Below, piece after piece: positions 9,130 through 16,968 of a DNA stretch of 64,000 bases. The DNA is from Pseudodesulfovibrio sp. 5S69. GTDB taxonomy: Bacteria > Desulfobacterota > Desulfovibrionia > Desulfovibrionales > Desulfovibrionaceae. Numbering within the stretch: the first letter of the stretch is position 1; each line of letters begins with the position of its first letter. The stretch covers positions 186,001 to 250,000 of the forward strand of contig NZ_CP146609.1 of the NCBI RefSeq assembly GCF_037094465.1. The letters run 5' to 3'. The notes under the pieces were generated by a model. That model saw only the letters and a program-made list of their open reading frames with translations. It had not been told where the DNA came from and did no database searches. The translations under genes and the position numbers were made by a program.

Positions 9130-10449
9130 ATGGCATTGTTCACCAAGGAAGAAGCGCTCAACTACCACTCCAGCAAACGCAAGGGCAAACTGGAGGTCAT
9201 CTCCATCAAGCCGTGCAGGAACCAGAAGGACCTGTCCATGGCCTACAGCCCCGGCGTGGCCGAGGCCTGCCGGGCCATCCACGCGGACACGGAAAAGGTC
9301 TTTGAGTACACCAACAAGGGCAACCTGGTGGCCGTGGTCTCCAACGGCACCGCCGTGCTCGGCCTGGGCAACATCGGCCCCGAGGCGGGCAAGCCGGTCA
9401 TGGAGGGCAAGGGCGTCCTGTTCAAGATCTTCTCCGACATCGACGTCTACGACCTGAACATCAATGCCAAGACGCCCGACGAGGTGGTCGCGTTCTGCAA
9501 GCTGCTGGAGCCGACCTTCGGGGGCATCAACCTGGAGGACATCAAGGCCCCCGAGTGCTTCGAGATCGAGACCCGGCTCAAGGCCGAGATGGGCATCCCG
9601 GTCTTCCACGACGACCAGCACGGCACGGCCATCATCTCGGCCGCGGGCATCATCAACGCCCTGGAGATCTCCGGCAAGAAGATCGAAGAGATCAAGATCG
9701 TGGTGTCGGGCGCGGGCGCGGCGGCCATCGCCTGCTCCAACCTGTACGTGCACATGGGCGTCAAGCGCGAGAACATCTTCATGTTCGACTCGCGCGGCCT
9801 GATCCACGCCGGGCGCGAGGGCCTCAACGAGTTCAAGGCCGCCTACGCCCAGGCCGAGGACAAGGGCTCCCTGGCCGACTGCATGGTCGGGGCCGACATG
9901 TTCCTGGGCCTGTCCGTCAAGGACGCCATCAACCAGGACATGGTCAAGACCATGGCCGACAACGCCATCATCTTCGCCTGCGCCAACCCGGACCCGGAGA
10001 TCACCTACGAGGCGGTCAAGGAAGTGCGCCCGGACATCATCATGGGCACCGGCCGGTCCGACTTCCCGAACCAGGTCAACAACGTGCTCGGCTTCCCGTT
10101 CATCTTCCGTGGCGCGCTCGACTGCCGCGCGAAGACCATCAACGAGGAGATGAAGATCGCCGCGGCCGACGCCCTGGCCCGCCTGGCCAAGGAGCCGGTC
10201 TCCCAGGACATCTGCGACGCCTTCGGCGTGGACAAACTCGAATTCGGCATCGACTACATCATCCCCAAACCGCTCGACCCGCGCGTGCTCACCTGGCTGG
10301 CCCCGGCCGTGGCCAAGGCCGCCATGGACACCGGCGTGGCCCAGATCGCACTGGACCTCGACCAGTACGCCAAGGACCTCGAAGCCCGCATGGCCGCCTC
10401 CCACGCCCGCACCAAGCTGGTGGTCGACTCCTTCGGGTACGACATCTAG
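9130..10449 (+). CDS. NAD(P)-dependent malic enzyme, short bacterial form
   Basis: A 439-residue cytosolic enzyme converting malate to pyruvate and CO2 with reduction of NAD(P)+. Visible motifs: [14 protein letters not shown], the malic-fold [14 protein letters not shown], metal-site FSDIDVYDL and [10 protein letters not shown], and the Rossmann SGAGAAAIA. It lacks the C-terminal phosphotransacetylase-like domain of MaeB, fitting the ~400-450 residue class. ATG 9130 is preceded by GGGAGG. Together with the TAXI-TRAP genes upstream this suggests uptake and oxidative decarboxylation of malate or fumarate-derived malate. Cofactor preference cannot be read with confidence. Confidence 0.95.
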   Translation: MALFTKEEALNYHSSKRKGKLEVISIKPCRNQKDLSMAYSPGVAEACRAIHADTEKVFEYTNKGNLVAVVSNGTAVLGLGNIGPEAGKPVMEGKGVLFKIFSDIDVYDLNINAKTPDEVVAFCKLLEPTFGGINLEDIKAPECFEIETRLKAEMGIPVFHDDQHGTAIISAAGIINALEISGKKIEEIKIVVSGAGAAAIACSNLYVHMGVKRENIFMFDSRGLIHAGREGLNEFKAAYAQAEDKGSLADCMVGADMFLGLSVKDAINQDMVKTMADNAIIFACANPDPEITYEAVKEVRPDIIMGTGRSDFPNQVNNVLGFPFIFRGALDCRAKTINEEMKIAAADALARLAKEPVSQDICDAFGVDKLEFGIDYIIPKPLDPRVLTWLAPAVAKAAMDTGVAQIALDLDQYAKDLEARMAASHARTKLVVDSFGYDI

Positions 10450-10470
10450 TTGAAACGACGATACGCATTG

Positions 10471-10501
10471 AAAGGCCGGACGCATTGTCCGGCCTTTTTT
10501 T
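10471..10501 (+). terminator. Intrinsic terminator of malic enzyme gene
   Basis: Stem AAAGGCCGGAC / GTCCGGCCTTT with a small loop, followed by seven Ts. Confidence 0.92.
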
Positions 10502-10553
10502 GTGAAGAGGTGATGCCGTTGCGCAGGGGGACATTGTCATCTATGCTTTGCAG

Positions 10554-10733
10554 ATGGACGAAACCACCCTTCAAGAACTGCGCGCACTGGCTGAGCAGCA
10601 TGGCATCGACCCGGACCAACTACTGGCCATCGCCGGGGCCGACGGGCTGCCCGAGGCGCTGAGCGCGGCCATGGCCGAGGTGCTCGGCGACCTGACGATT
10701 TTCGGCCAGGCCCTGGACGGAAAGGACGAATAG
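10554..10733 (+). CDS. Small acidic protein, unknown function
   Basis: A 59-residue predicted soluble protein (MDETTLQELRALAEQHGIDPDQLLAIAGADGLPE...), rich in Ala, Leu, Asp and Glu and probably all helical. It ends two bases before the thpR start, so the two are likely translated together. A TTG at 10548 in the same frame is an alternative start; neither has a strong ribosome site. I do not recognise the family. The close coupling to thpR is the main support that it is real. Confidence 0.55.
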   Translation: MDETTLQELRALAEQHGIDPDQLLAIAGADGLPEALSAAMAEVLGDLTIFGQALDGKDE

Positions 10734-10735
10734 CC

Positions 10736-11290
10736 GTGCCCCGACTGTTCATCGGCATAGAGTTACCGGACGCTTATCGGCAAGAACTCAATCCCCTCAT
10801 CAAGGCACTTTCCAGCCTTACCGATGCCAGCACCAACTGGTCCAAGCCCGACACCTGGCACCTGACCCTGAAGTTTCTCGGCGAAACGGACGAGGCGCGC
10901 ATCCCGTCCCTGAAAGCGGCCCTGGCCGCCGTGGATTTTACCGCCTTCACCCTGCGGGCCGGAGGCGCAGGCGCGTTCCCGGACGCGAGACGCCCGAAGG
11001 TCCTCTGGCTCGGCCTGGCCGAGGGCGGCGAGCAGAGCGCGGACCTGACCGGGGCCATCGAAGACGGGCTGGCCGCCCTCGGCATCCCCCGTGAAAAGAA
11101 ACCCTTCCGCCCGCACCTGACGCTGGGCCGGGTACGCAGGCCCGCCCCCGGCGACTGGACCCCGGTCCTCGACGCGGCGGCCGCACACGAATGGCCGCCT
11201 TTCACCGTAACCCACTTCACCCTCTGGCAAAGCACCCTCACCCCCAAGGGAGCCATCCACACCGCCTTGGCCGAATTCCCGGCCCAATAG
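10736..11290 (+). CDS. thpR: RNA 2',3'-cyclic phosphodiesterase (LigT/ThpR, 2H family)
   Basis: A 184-residue member of the 2H phosphoesterase superfamily. Both catalytic HxTx motifs are present: HLTLKFLGE near residue 41 and HLTLGRVRR near residue 127, at the usual spacing. Family enzymes open 2',3'-cyclic phosphate ends of RNA and can show 2'-5' ligase activity in vitro. The start is GTG (MPRLFIGIELPDAYRQ), two bases after the preceding small gene. Physiological substrate is unknown. No intrinsic terminator is obvious; a family A repeat lies between it and the convergent exonuclease gene. Confidence 0.92.
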   Translation: MPRLFIGIELPDAYRQELNPLIKALSSLTDASTNWSKPDTWHLTLKFLGETDEARIPSLKAALAAVDFTAFTLRAGGAGAFPDARRPKVLWLGLAEGGEQSADLTGAIEDGLAALGIPREKKPFRPHLTLGRVRRPAPGDWTPVLDAAAAHEWPPFTVTHFTLWQSTLTPKGAIHTALAEFPAQ

Positions 11291-11340
11291 TTCAACCATC
11301 GCTTGAGCATCAAAACGCACGCATCCCCACGGAAGCGCGC

Positions 11341-11404
11341 CCCTGCCGAAGGCACCCAAAAAGTTTAGGAAGGAAGAGGGGATGGGGGCCCGGGGGAGGC
11401 ACCG
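11341..11404 (-). repeat. Dispersed repeat, family A (reverse partial copy)
   Basis: In plus orientation it reads CCGAAGGCACCCAAAAAGTT then TAGGAAGGAAGAGGGGATGG and CCCGGGGGAGG, the reverse of the 3' half of family A (core CTAAACTTTTT). Lies between two convergent genes. Confidence 0.6.
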
Positions 11405-11407
11405 CCC

Positions 11408-12175
11408 CTAAACGTCGATCTCCACCCCAATGGGGCAGTGGTCGGAGCCCATGACGTCGGGTTCGATCCAGGCGCGGACCACCTTGTCCTTGAGTTCCTC
11501 GGACACGAAGAAGTAGTCGATGCGCCACCCGGCGTTGTTCTTGCGGGCGTTGAAGCGGTAGGACCACCAGGAGTAGTGGTGCGGGCCGTCCTCGAACAGA
11601 CGGAAGGTGTCCACGTAGCCGTGCTCGATGAACTTGTCGATCCAGGCGCGTTCCACGGGCAGGAACCCGGACCGCTCGCTGTTGGCCTTGGGATTCTTGA
11701 GGTCGATCTCGCGGTGCGCGGTGTTGAAGTCGCCGCCGACCACGATGGGCTTGGTCTTGCGCAGCGCTTGGGCGTGTTCGAGGAAGGTGTCGTAGAAGCC
11801 CATCTTGAAGTCCAGGCGCTCGTCGGACATCTGGCCGTTGGGGAAATAGATGTTGAACAGGTGGAAGTCCGGGTATTCGAGGTGAAGCACCCGGCCCTCG
11901 TCGCGGAACCGGCCGTCGGGCAGGCCGGTGTCCCAGGACAACGGCTCGGGGTTGGCGAAGCAGGCCACACCGGAATAGCCCTTTTTTTTCTTGGACCAGT
12001 TCCAGTAGTGGTTGGAATAGGAGTCCGGCTCGCGATCCTCCGGGTCGAGCTGGTCCGGCTCGACCTTGGTCTCCTGCAGCATGACCACGTCCCCGCCGCA
12101 GCCGTCCAGCCAGTCGCGGAAATCCTTCTTGAGCACGGCCCGGTACCCGTTGATGTTCCAGGAATAGATGATCAT
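11408..12175 (-). CDS. xth: Exodeoxyribonuclease III (AP endonuclease, Xth/ExoA type)
   Basis: A 255-residue metal-dependent endonuclease/exonuclease/phosphatase-fold enzyme for base-excision repair: it cleaves at abasic sites and removes 3' blocking groups. Active-site motifs are all present: WNINGYRA (Asn), LQETKVE (metal Glu), GDFNTAHREIDL (Asp/Asn), RIDYFFVS and the C-terminal GSDHCPIGVEI (Asp-His). The start at 12175 was chosen over an upstream Met because AAAGGAG lies just before it and the protein then begins MIIYSWNINGYR, the family N-terminus. Confidence 0.95.
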   Translation of the reverse strand: MIIYSWNINGYRAVLKKDFRDWLDGCGGDVVMLQETKVEPDQLDPEDREPDSYSNHYWNWSKKKKGYSGVACFANPEPLSWDTGLPDGRFRDEGRVLHLEYPDFHLFNIYFPNGQMSDERLDFKMGFYDTFLEHAQALRKTKPIVVGGDFNTAHREIDLKNPKANSERSGFLPVERAWIDKFIEHGYVDTFRLFEDGPHHYSWWSYRFNARKNNAGWRIDYFFVSEELKDKVVRAWIEPDVMGSDHCPIGVEIDV

Positions 12176-12264
12176 TGCGTCTCCTTTTGGGAAAGGGAAA
12201 ATTGGGACAGGAGGCCGCTTCGCGGCGATGGTCGGGTGATTTGGCTCGCACTGTCCCGGAGCTC

Positions 12265-12320
12265 GCCCCTTCGGGGTCGCGCCTTTTGGCGCGGTCCAAA
12301 TCCGCTGTCCTGCGGATTTG
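12265..12320 (+). repeat. Hairpin repeat module G (copy 1)
   Basis: Composed of CCCCTTCGGGG, a small hairpin GCGCCTTTTGGCGC, then GTCCAAATCCGCTGTCCTGC and GGATTTG, itself a hairpin (CAAATCCGC / GCGGATTTG). A second copy at 27748-27807 keeps the outer sequence but has a different middle stem (GTTGCGGAAAGACCGCAAC). The rest of the 12176-12462 gap is GC-rich and contains small inverted repeats but no gene. Confidence 0.6.
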
Positions 12321-12400
12321 GCGCCTCCGGCGGGCAAGGGTCGCACCCTTGCATCCCCTTTTGCGCCTTCGGCGCGGAGGGTTGCGCATCTTGAAGGGGG

Positions 12401-12440
12401 CTGAAAAAAGCGAAGGGGAACCGGCCGGACCGATTCCCCT
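12401..12440 (-). terminator. Intrinsic terminator of the 29-residue protein gene
   Basis: On the minus strand an AGGGGAA / TTCCCCT stem with a paired GC-rich interior is followed by CGCTTTTTTC. It ends 22 bp beyond the small gene's stop and supports transcription of that gene. Confidence 0.7.
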
Positions 12441-12462
12441 CATGCCGCGTGCGCGGCGAAAA

Positions 12463-12552
12463 CTAGTGTCCGTTCGGGGAACTGACCTTGATCATGACCA
12501 GCGCGGCCACGGTCAGGAACAGCCCCAGGAAAAACCAGAAATAACCCATCAT
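12463..12552 (-). CDS. Tiny single-pass membrane protein (29 residues)
   Basis: Reads MMGYFWFFLGLFLTVAALVM then IKVSSPNGH. A hydrophobic segment (about residues 3-21) is followed by a short polar tail with one Lys, so one TM helix is expected. GGAGG lies eight bases upstream of the ATG and a terminator follows the stop, giving it a complete expression unit. No family recognised; size and shape resemble small accessory subunits of membrane complexes, but no partner gene is adjacent. A second in-frame ATG (12549) could also be used. Confidence 0.6.
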   Translation of the reverse strand: MMGYFWFFLGLFLTVAALVMIKVSSPNGH

Positions 12553-12625
12553 GTTCGCATCCTCCACGTATTGTAGGCAATTGTTGATTTGCTCATAGCA
12601 GAAACCGGCCGGGAAGGAAAGCGGA

Positions 12626-12652
12626 GCGGCCCGGAGAAATTCGCCGGGCCGC
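12626..12652 (-). terminator. Possible weak terminator after DJ-1/PfpI gene
   Basis: Nine-bp stem GCGGCCCGG / CCGGGCCGC with an eight-to-nine base loop, 30 bp beyond the DJ-1-family stop. No good T-tract on the minus strand, so read-through into the 29-residue gene is possible. Confidence 0.4.
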
Positions 12653-12681
12653 CTGTTTTCGATCGCTCGGAGAACCGTGGA

Positions 12682-13269
12682 CTAGGGCTCGATGGTCGAG
12701 CCGAGCACCTTGAGGAACTCGCGCATCCACTCGGGGTGGGCGGGCCAGGCCGGGGCGGTGACGAGATTGCCGTCCGTGCAGGCGTTGGAGGCCGTGGCGT
12801 TGACCTCGCACCAGGTGCCGCCCGCGCCGTCGATGTCCGGCTTGACCGCCGGATAGGCGGTGGAGGTCTTGCCCTTGATGACGTTCGCGGCGGTCAGGAT
12901 CTGCGGACCGTGGCAGATGGCCGCGATGGGCTTGCCCGCACTCGCGAAGTGCTGCACGCACTTGATGATGTCCGGGTTGAGGCGCAGATATTCGGGGGCG
13001 CGGCCGCCGGGGATGACCAGGGCGTCGTAGTCCTCGGCCTTGATATCCTCGAAGGTGGTGGTCACCCCGAAGTTGTGGCCCGGTTTTTCGGAGTAGGTCT
13101 GGTGCCCTTCGAAGTCGTGCACGGCGGTGGCCACGGTCTCGCCCGCCTTCTTGCCGGGGCAGACAGTGTGGACCGTGTGGCCGACCATCAGGAGCATCTG
13201 AAAGGGAACCATGGCTTCGTAGTCTTCCACGAAGTCGCCGACGAGCATCAGTATTTTCTTGGCAGCCAT
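12682..13269 (-). CDS. DJ-1/PfpI family protein
   Basis: A 195-residue protein of the class I glutamine amidotransferase-like superfamily. The nucleophile elbow AICHGPQIL carries the conserved Cys (~residue 118) next to His, and the N-terminal Glu of GDFVEDYEA fits the Glu that tunes the Cys in DJ-1 proteins. VIPGGRAPEYLR is also family-typical. Members act as protein or nucleotide deglycases, glyoxalases or chaperones; which applies here cannot be decided. ATG 13269 has GGAGG upstream and a near-consensus sigma-70 promoter, so strong housekeeping or stress expression is likely. Confidence 0.92.
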   Translation of the reverse strand: MAAKKILMLVGDFVEDYEAMVPFQMLLMVGHTVHTVCPGKKAGETVATAVHDFEGHQTYSEKPGHNFGVTTTFEDIKAEDYDALVIPGGRAPEYLRLNPDIIKCVQHFASAGKPIAAICHGPQILTAANVIKGKTSTAYPAVKPDIDGAGGTWCEVNATASNACTDGNLVTAPAWPAHPEWMREFLKVLGSTIEP

Positions 13270-13307
13270 TTTGCTTCCTCCAGAGTAGAGTTTTTACAGG
13301 TTCCGAA

Positions 13308-13335
13308 ATCATAGCCCCACCCTGTTTTTTGTCAA
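13308..13335 (-). promoter_or_regulatory. Sigma-70 promoter of DJ-1/PfpI gene
   Basis: Minus strand TTGACA (13335-13330), 16-bp spacer, TATGAT (13313-13308). This predicts a start near 13301 and a leader of about 32 bases. Confidence 0.75.
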
Positions 13336-13379
13336 CACGGTTTCGTGACAATCCAGGTCCCTTGCCGTAGAACCGGCGC

Positions 13380-14477
13380 ATGGACAGACTGGACGCCGTC
13401 ATACTCGGAGCCGGGGCCTCGGGCCTGTGGTGCGCCATGACCGCCGGGGCGCGCGGCCGCAAGGTGGCCGTCATCGACCACGGGCTGAAGACCGCGCGCA
13501 AGATCCGCGTGTCCGGCGGCGGCATGTGCAACTTCACCAACCTGCATGCCTCGCCCGAACACTATCTGTGCGAGAACCCGCATTTCGTGAAGTCCGCCCT
13601 GGCCCGGCTCTCGCCGTGGGACGTGGTCGGCTTCCTCGGAGAAAACGGCATCACCTACGAGGAACGCGACCACGGCCAGTTGTTCACCCTGGAAGGCGCG
13701 GGCCGCGTGGCCGGTGCCCTCGTTGAAAGATGCCAGCGGGCGGGCGTGGAATTCCTGACCGGCTGCGAGATCGGCAAGGTGTCCGGCGACGGGCCGTTCA
13801 CCGTGGAGGCGGGCGGCCGGAGCATCATAGCCGACAAGCTGGTCCTGGCGCTGGGCGGGCCGTCCTGGCCGCAGGTCGGGGCCACGGACCTCGGCTTCCG
13901 GCTGGCCGAACAATTCGGGCTCAAGCTCACCGCGACCCGGCCCGGCCTGGTCCCCCTGGTTTTCCCGAAGAAGCGGCAGGCCATGTGCGTGGAGATGGCG
14001 GGCAACGCCCTGCCCGCCACGGTCGAGACGGAAGGCGTGCGCTTCACCGACCCCCTGCTCTTCACCCACCGGGGCATCTCCGGCCCGGCCGTGCTCCAGG
14101 CGTCCAGCTACTGGCGCGAGAACCGGCCTGTGACCATCGATTTTCTGCCCGGCCAGCGGCTGGAAGCCATCGTCGAGGAGCACCGCGCCTCCAACCAGCA
14201 ACTGCGCAACCTGCTCGCCCGCATCCTGCCCAAGCGGCTGCCCCCCCTGCTCCTGGACGCCTCCCTGGCCGACAGCCCGGTCAGCCAACTGTCCAAGGCC
14301 CGGATAGAGACGGCCTGCGAGGCCATCCACAGCTTCTCCATCACCCCGTCCGGCACCGAGGGCTACGCCAAGGCCGAGGTCACGGTCGGCGGCGTGGACA
14401 CGGCCCGCATCTCGTCCAAGACCATGGAGGCCCGCGACGTGCCGGGGTTGTACGTGATAGGGAAACACTCGACGTGA
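13380..14477 (+). CDS. HI0933/BaiN-type NAD(P)/FAD oxidoreductase, frameshifted near C-terminus
   Basis: A flavoprotein with an N-terminal FAD-binding dinucleotide motif (AVILGAGASGLWCAMTAGARG), KIRVSGGGMCNFTN, and the family's LALGGPSWPQVGATDLGF. As read, it stops at codon 366 (...YVIGKHST). The expected ending continues in the +1-shifted frame: GETLDVTGHLGGFNLHWAFA and SGQACGEVL (14460-14548). One G is missing from the run in GTGATAGGGAAAC; the partial duplicate at 16130 has GATCGGGGAAAC. So ~25 residues forming the end of the FAD-binding fold are lost or fused to another frame. It could be a true mutation or an assembly error. Function in this family is poorly defined. Confidence 0.85.
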   Translation: MDRLDAVILGAGASGLWCAMTAGARGRKVAVIDHGLKTARKIRVSGGGMCNFTNLHASPEHYLCENPHFVKSALARLSPWDVVGFLGENGITYEERDHGQLFTLEGAGRVAGALVERCQRAGVEFLTGCEIGKVSGDGPFTVEAGGRSIIADKLVLALGGPSWPQVGATDLGFRLAEQFGLKLTATRPGLVPLVFPKKRQAMCVEMAGNALPATVETEGVRFTDPLLFTHRGISGPAVLQASSYWRENRPVTIDFLPGQRLEAIVEEHRASNQQLRNLLARILPKRLPPLLLDASLADSPVSQLSKARIETACEAIHSFSITPSGTEGYAKAEVTVGGVDTARISSKTMEARDVPGLYVIGKHST

Positions 14478-14548
14478 CCGGGCACCTGGGCGGGTTTAAT
14501 TTACATTGGGCGTTTGCGTCGGGGCAGGCTTGCGGAGAAGTGCTGTAG
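14460..14548 (+). pseudogene. Out-of-frame 3' end of the HI0933/BaiN gene
   Basis: Encodes the expected family C-terminus (GHLGGFNLHWAFASGQACG motif) ending at TAG 14546-14548, but in a different frame from the upstream gene because of the one-base deletion near 14460. Confidence 0.8.
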
Positions 14549-14600
14549 CGGGCTGTCCGAAGCCCTCCCTCATGAAGGGGCCGCAGTAGTGCATCAAAAC

Positions 14601-14637
14601 AAGGGCCTTGGTCGACACATTGTCGACCAAGGCCCTT
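14601..14637. terminator. Bidirectional terminator between flavoprotein gene and purT
   Basis: Perfect 17-bp stem (AAGGGCCTTGGTCGACA and its complement) with a three-base loop and A/T-rich outer flanks. A homologous hairpin with different but still paired stem bases lies at 16298-16338. Confidence 0.9.
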
Positions 14638-14682
14638 TTCTGCTCAAGCGGACGCTTTGAGTGAAAGCGGTTTCGCTTGCCG

Positions 14683-15864
14683 CTAATACGAAACAGTCAC
14701 GGCGGAAGAAACTCTTTTGGCCTTCTCCACGGCAGCCTCGACGTCGTCGGCAAGGGCCAGGGCAACGCCGAGACGGCGGACTCCGGCGCATTCGCCTTTC
14801 CCGAAAATCAGCACCTTTGTATCCGCCTCGCGAAGCGCGACGTCCACGCCGTCAAAGGCGGGCTTGTCCGATGTGCCGTTAGATAAAATCACACTTGAAG
14901 CGGCGGCTCCGTATTGCCGGATCCCCGGAATCGGCAAACCCAAAACGGCTCTCACATGCAGGGCGAATTCGCTTAAATCCTGAGAGATGACAGTGACCAG
15001 GCCGGTATCGTGGGGGCGGGGGGACACTTCACTGAAGATCACATCACCATCTTTGACAAAGAGTTCCACCCCGAAAAGGCCGCGCCCACCAAGGGCGTCC
15101 GTGATCTTGCGGGCATAGTCACGAGCTTGGGCAAGGGCCGCCTCACTCATGGGTTGCGGCTGCCAGGATTCGCGGTAATCCCCATTTTCCTGCCGGTGTC
15201 CGATCGGCTCGCAAAACGTTGTTCCGTCAACGTGACGCACGGTCAAGAGGGTGATCTCGTAGTCAAAAGGAACGAACTTTTCGATAATGACACGCCCTTC
15301 ACCGGTACGGCCGCCGGACTGGGAATAGTCCCACGCCTTTTGGATATCGGCCTCACTTTTTACCGTGGACTGCCCTTTTCCGGAAGAGCTCATGACGGGC
15401 TTGACCACGCAGGGGATACCGATTTCAGCCACCGCCGCCCGGTATTCCTCTTCCGTATCGGCGAAGCGGTACGGCGAGGTGGGCAGGCCGACCTCCTCGG
15501 CGGCAAGACGCCGGATGCCCTCGCGATCCATCGTCAGCCTGGTCGCATTGGCGGTAGGGACGACATTGAACCCCTCTTTTTCCAGCTCGACCAGCGTGGA
15601 CGTGGCGATGGCCTCGATCTCGGGCACGATATAGTCCGGCTTCTCGTCCGTAATGACCCGACGGAGCGCGTCGCCATCCAACATGGACATGGTGTACGAA
15701 CGGTGCGCCACCTGCATGGCCGGGGTATCTTCATAGCGATCGACCACAATCGTCTCGATGCCGAGACGCTGCGCTTCGATCACCACTTCCTTACCGAGCT
15801 CGCCCCCACCAAGAAGCATCATTTTCTTTGCCGATGCCGTTTTGGCCGTTCCCAATGCTGTCAT
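14683..15864 (-). CDS. purT: Formate-dependent phosphoribosylglycinamide formyltransferase (GAR transformylase 2)
   Basis: A 393-residue ATP-grasp enzyme making formyl-GAR from GAR, formate and ATP in purine synthesis. Motifs: [54 protein letters not shown] (ATP-grasp loop), [15 protein letters not shown] and GAAASSVI, all characteristic of PurT. Length is normal for the family. AAAGGGA precedes ATG 15864. Formate use suits a sulfate reducer, in which formate is abundant. The gene is flanked on both sides by copies of the flavoprotein 3' end and its terminator, suggesting acquisition or rearrangement at this spot. Confidence 0.96.
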   Translation of the reverse strand: MTALGTAKTASAKKMMLLGGGELGKEVVIEAQRLGIETIVVDRYEDTPAMQVAHRSYTMSMLDGDALRRVITDEKPDYIVPEIEAIATSTLVELEKEGFNVVPTANATRLTMDREGIRRLAAEEVGLPTSPYRFADTEEEYRAAVAEIGIPCVVKPVMSSSGKGQSTVKSEADIQKAWDYSQSGGRTGEGRVIIEKFVPFDYEITLLTVRHVDGTTFCEPIGHRQENGDYRESWQPQPMSEAALAQARDYARKITDALGGRGLFGVELFVKDGDVIFSEVSPRPHDTGLVTVISQDLSEFALHVRAVLGLPIPGIRQYGAAASSVILSNGTSDKPAFDGVDVALREADTKVLIFGKGECAGVRRLGVALALADDVEAAVEKAKRVSSAVTVSY

Positions 15865-16019
15865 ATCCGATCCCTTTGAGCTGATTAAAATTGTGCGTTA
15901 CACAAAGAAAGCTCTATGCCAAATTTCCCCCCGAATTGAAAGGATTTCCCATTGCGATTTCCGGGCGGATACGGCTCGCCGGACCAGGCAGGCGGGGGGA
16001 GAACGGATACAGCGTGGAA

Positions 16020-16229
16020 ACTGTCCACCGCTTCACCATCACCCCGTCCGGAGCCGAGGGCAACGCCAAGGCCGAAGTAACGGTCTGCGGCGTGGACACG
16101 GCCCGCGACGTGCCGGGGCGGTATGTGATCGGGGAAACGCTCGACGTGGCGGGGCATTTGGGCGGGTTCAATTTGCATTGGGCGTTCGCCTCGGGGCAGG
16201 CGTGCGGGGAGGCGGTGTTGGGTTGTTAG
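16020..16229 (+). pseudogene. Duplicated 3' fragment of the HI0933/BaiN flavoprotein gene
   Basis: Translates as VHRFTITPSGAEGNAKAEVT then VCGVDTARDVPGRYVIGETL and continues in frame to GQACGEAVLGC. It matches the end of the gene at 13380 but lacks nine codons (ISSKTMEAR) between two AR pairs and has no N-terminal part. It retains the intact reading frame across the GGGG run that is shortened in the main copy. Followed, as in the main copy, by a GGGCCTTG-type terminator. Confidence 0.8.
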
Positions 16230-16297
16230 CCAAAGCCTCACATCAGAAAAGGGCCAAATATGGGAACAGCACCTACGCCATTTGTTCAGTTCATCAG

Positions 16298-16338
16298 ATA
16301 AGGGCCTTGATTGACACGTTGTCAATCAAGGCCCTTAT
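16298..16338. terminator. Terminator-like hairpin, homologue of 14601-14637
   Basis: 18-bp perfect stem ATAAGGGCCTTGATTGAC with its complement. Compared with the copy at 14601, the inner stem changed from GGTCGAC/GTCGACC to GATTGAC/GTCAATC, keeping every pair. Confidence 0.8.
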
Positions 16339-16416
16339 TGCATCCTAAATGGGCACTTTGGGGATAAATGACTTCGTCAGTTTAGCGTATACCCTAGATG
16401 GACTGATTGTTGCGGG

Positions 16417-16512
16417 ATCGCGAAGGAACTGAACGCTCAGAAAATCAGGACCGCTCGTGACGGCAAGTGGCATCCTTCGTCTGTGAAAAGGCTGTTGGAT
16501 CGGTTAGGATGA
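16417..16512 (+). pseudogene. Remnant of a serine site-specific recombinase
   Basis: Translates as IAKELNAQKIRTARDGKWHP then SSVKRLLDRLG and a stop. This is the typical end of the recombinase helical domain in resolvase/invertase-family proteins. No catalytic N-terminal domain remains upstream; the frame is not open. Further downstream AYDLIAQVENLAGQWGKYKE (about 16523-16582) may be another relic. The whole 16340-16590 stretch marks a decayed mobile element. Confidence 0.6.
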
Positions 16513-16587
16513 CCTGTGGTAGGCGTATGACCTCATCGCCCAGGTTGAGAATCTAGCAGGGCAGTGGGGCAAGTATAAAGAGAGCCG

Positions 16588-16965
16588 TCACTGTAGAGAG
16601 AATCTCCAAATGCGATCATTCTTATCTACGCCAGTTTGTCCATAAATTAGTATGTTATGGACTGAGCTTTGATCTGAGTTGAAAATAGTTGCTTTAATTT
16701 GAACTATTGCTACTTGGTCTTCAGAAAACCAAATCAACGCAAAAAGATTGTTACTAGCATATGGTGAATACATTGAGTTACGTGTAGCGTTGTTGAGTTC
16801 ATCACCTGTAAGAAAGTCAACCTCGCGTTGATACTTGTCCGACCATCCTGTTTCTGTCTGATACTGAACATAACATACTAGTCGTGATCTAGAGGATGAA
16901 TTTGTGCTTATGAATAAGCAACATAATGTCAGTGCCGTTATTAAATAGAATCTGTTTAAGATCAT
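16588..16965 (-). CDS. Exported protein, unknown function (AT-rich island)
   Basis: A 125-residue protein with a hydrophobic N-terminal segment (MILNRFYLITALTLCCLFIS) typical of a signal peptide; the mature part has few charged runs and several Tyr/Asn. Base composition is clearly more AT-rich than the neighbours and codon use is different, suggesting horizontal origin. It starts three bases after the stop of the lipoprotein gene upstream (16969-17355), so the two form a pair. I recognise no domain. Confidence 0.6.
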   Translation of the reverse strand: MILNRFYLITALTLCCLFISTNSSSRSRLVCYVQYQTETGWSDKYQREVDFLTGDELNNATRNSMYSPYASNNLFALIWFSEDQVAIVQIKATIFNSDQSSVHNILIYGQTGVDKNDRIWRFSLQ

Positions 16966-16968
16966 ATG

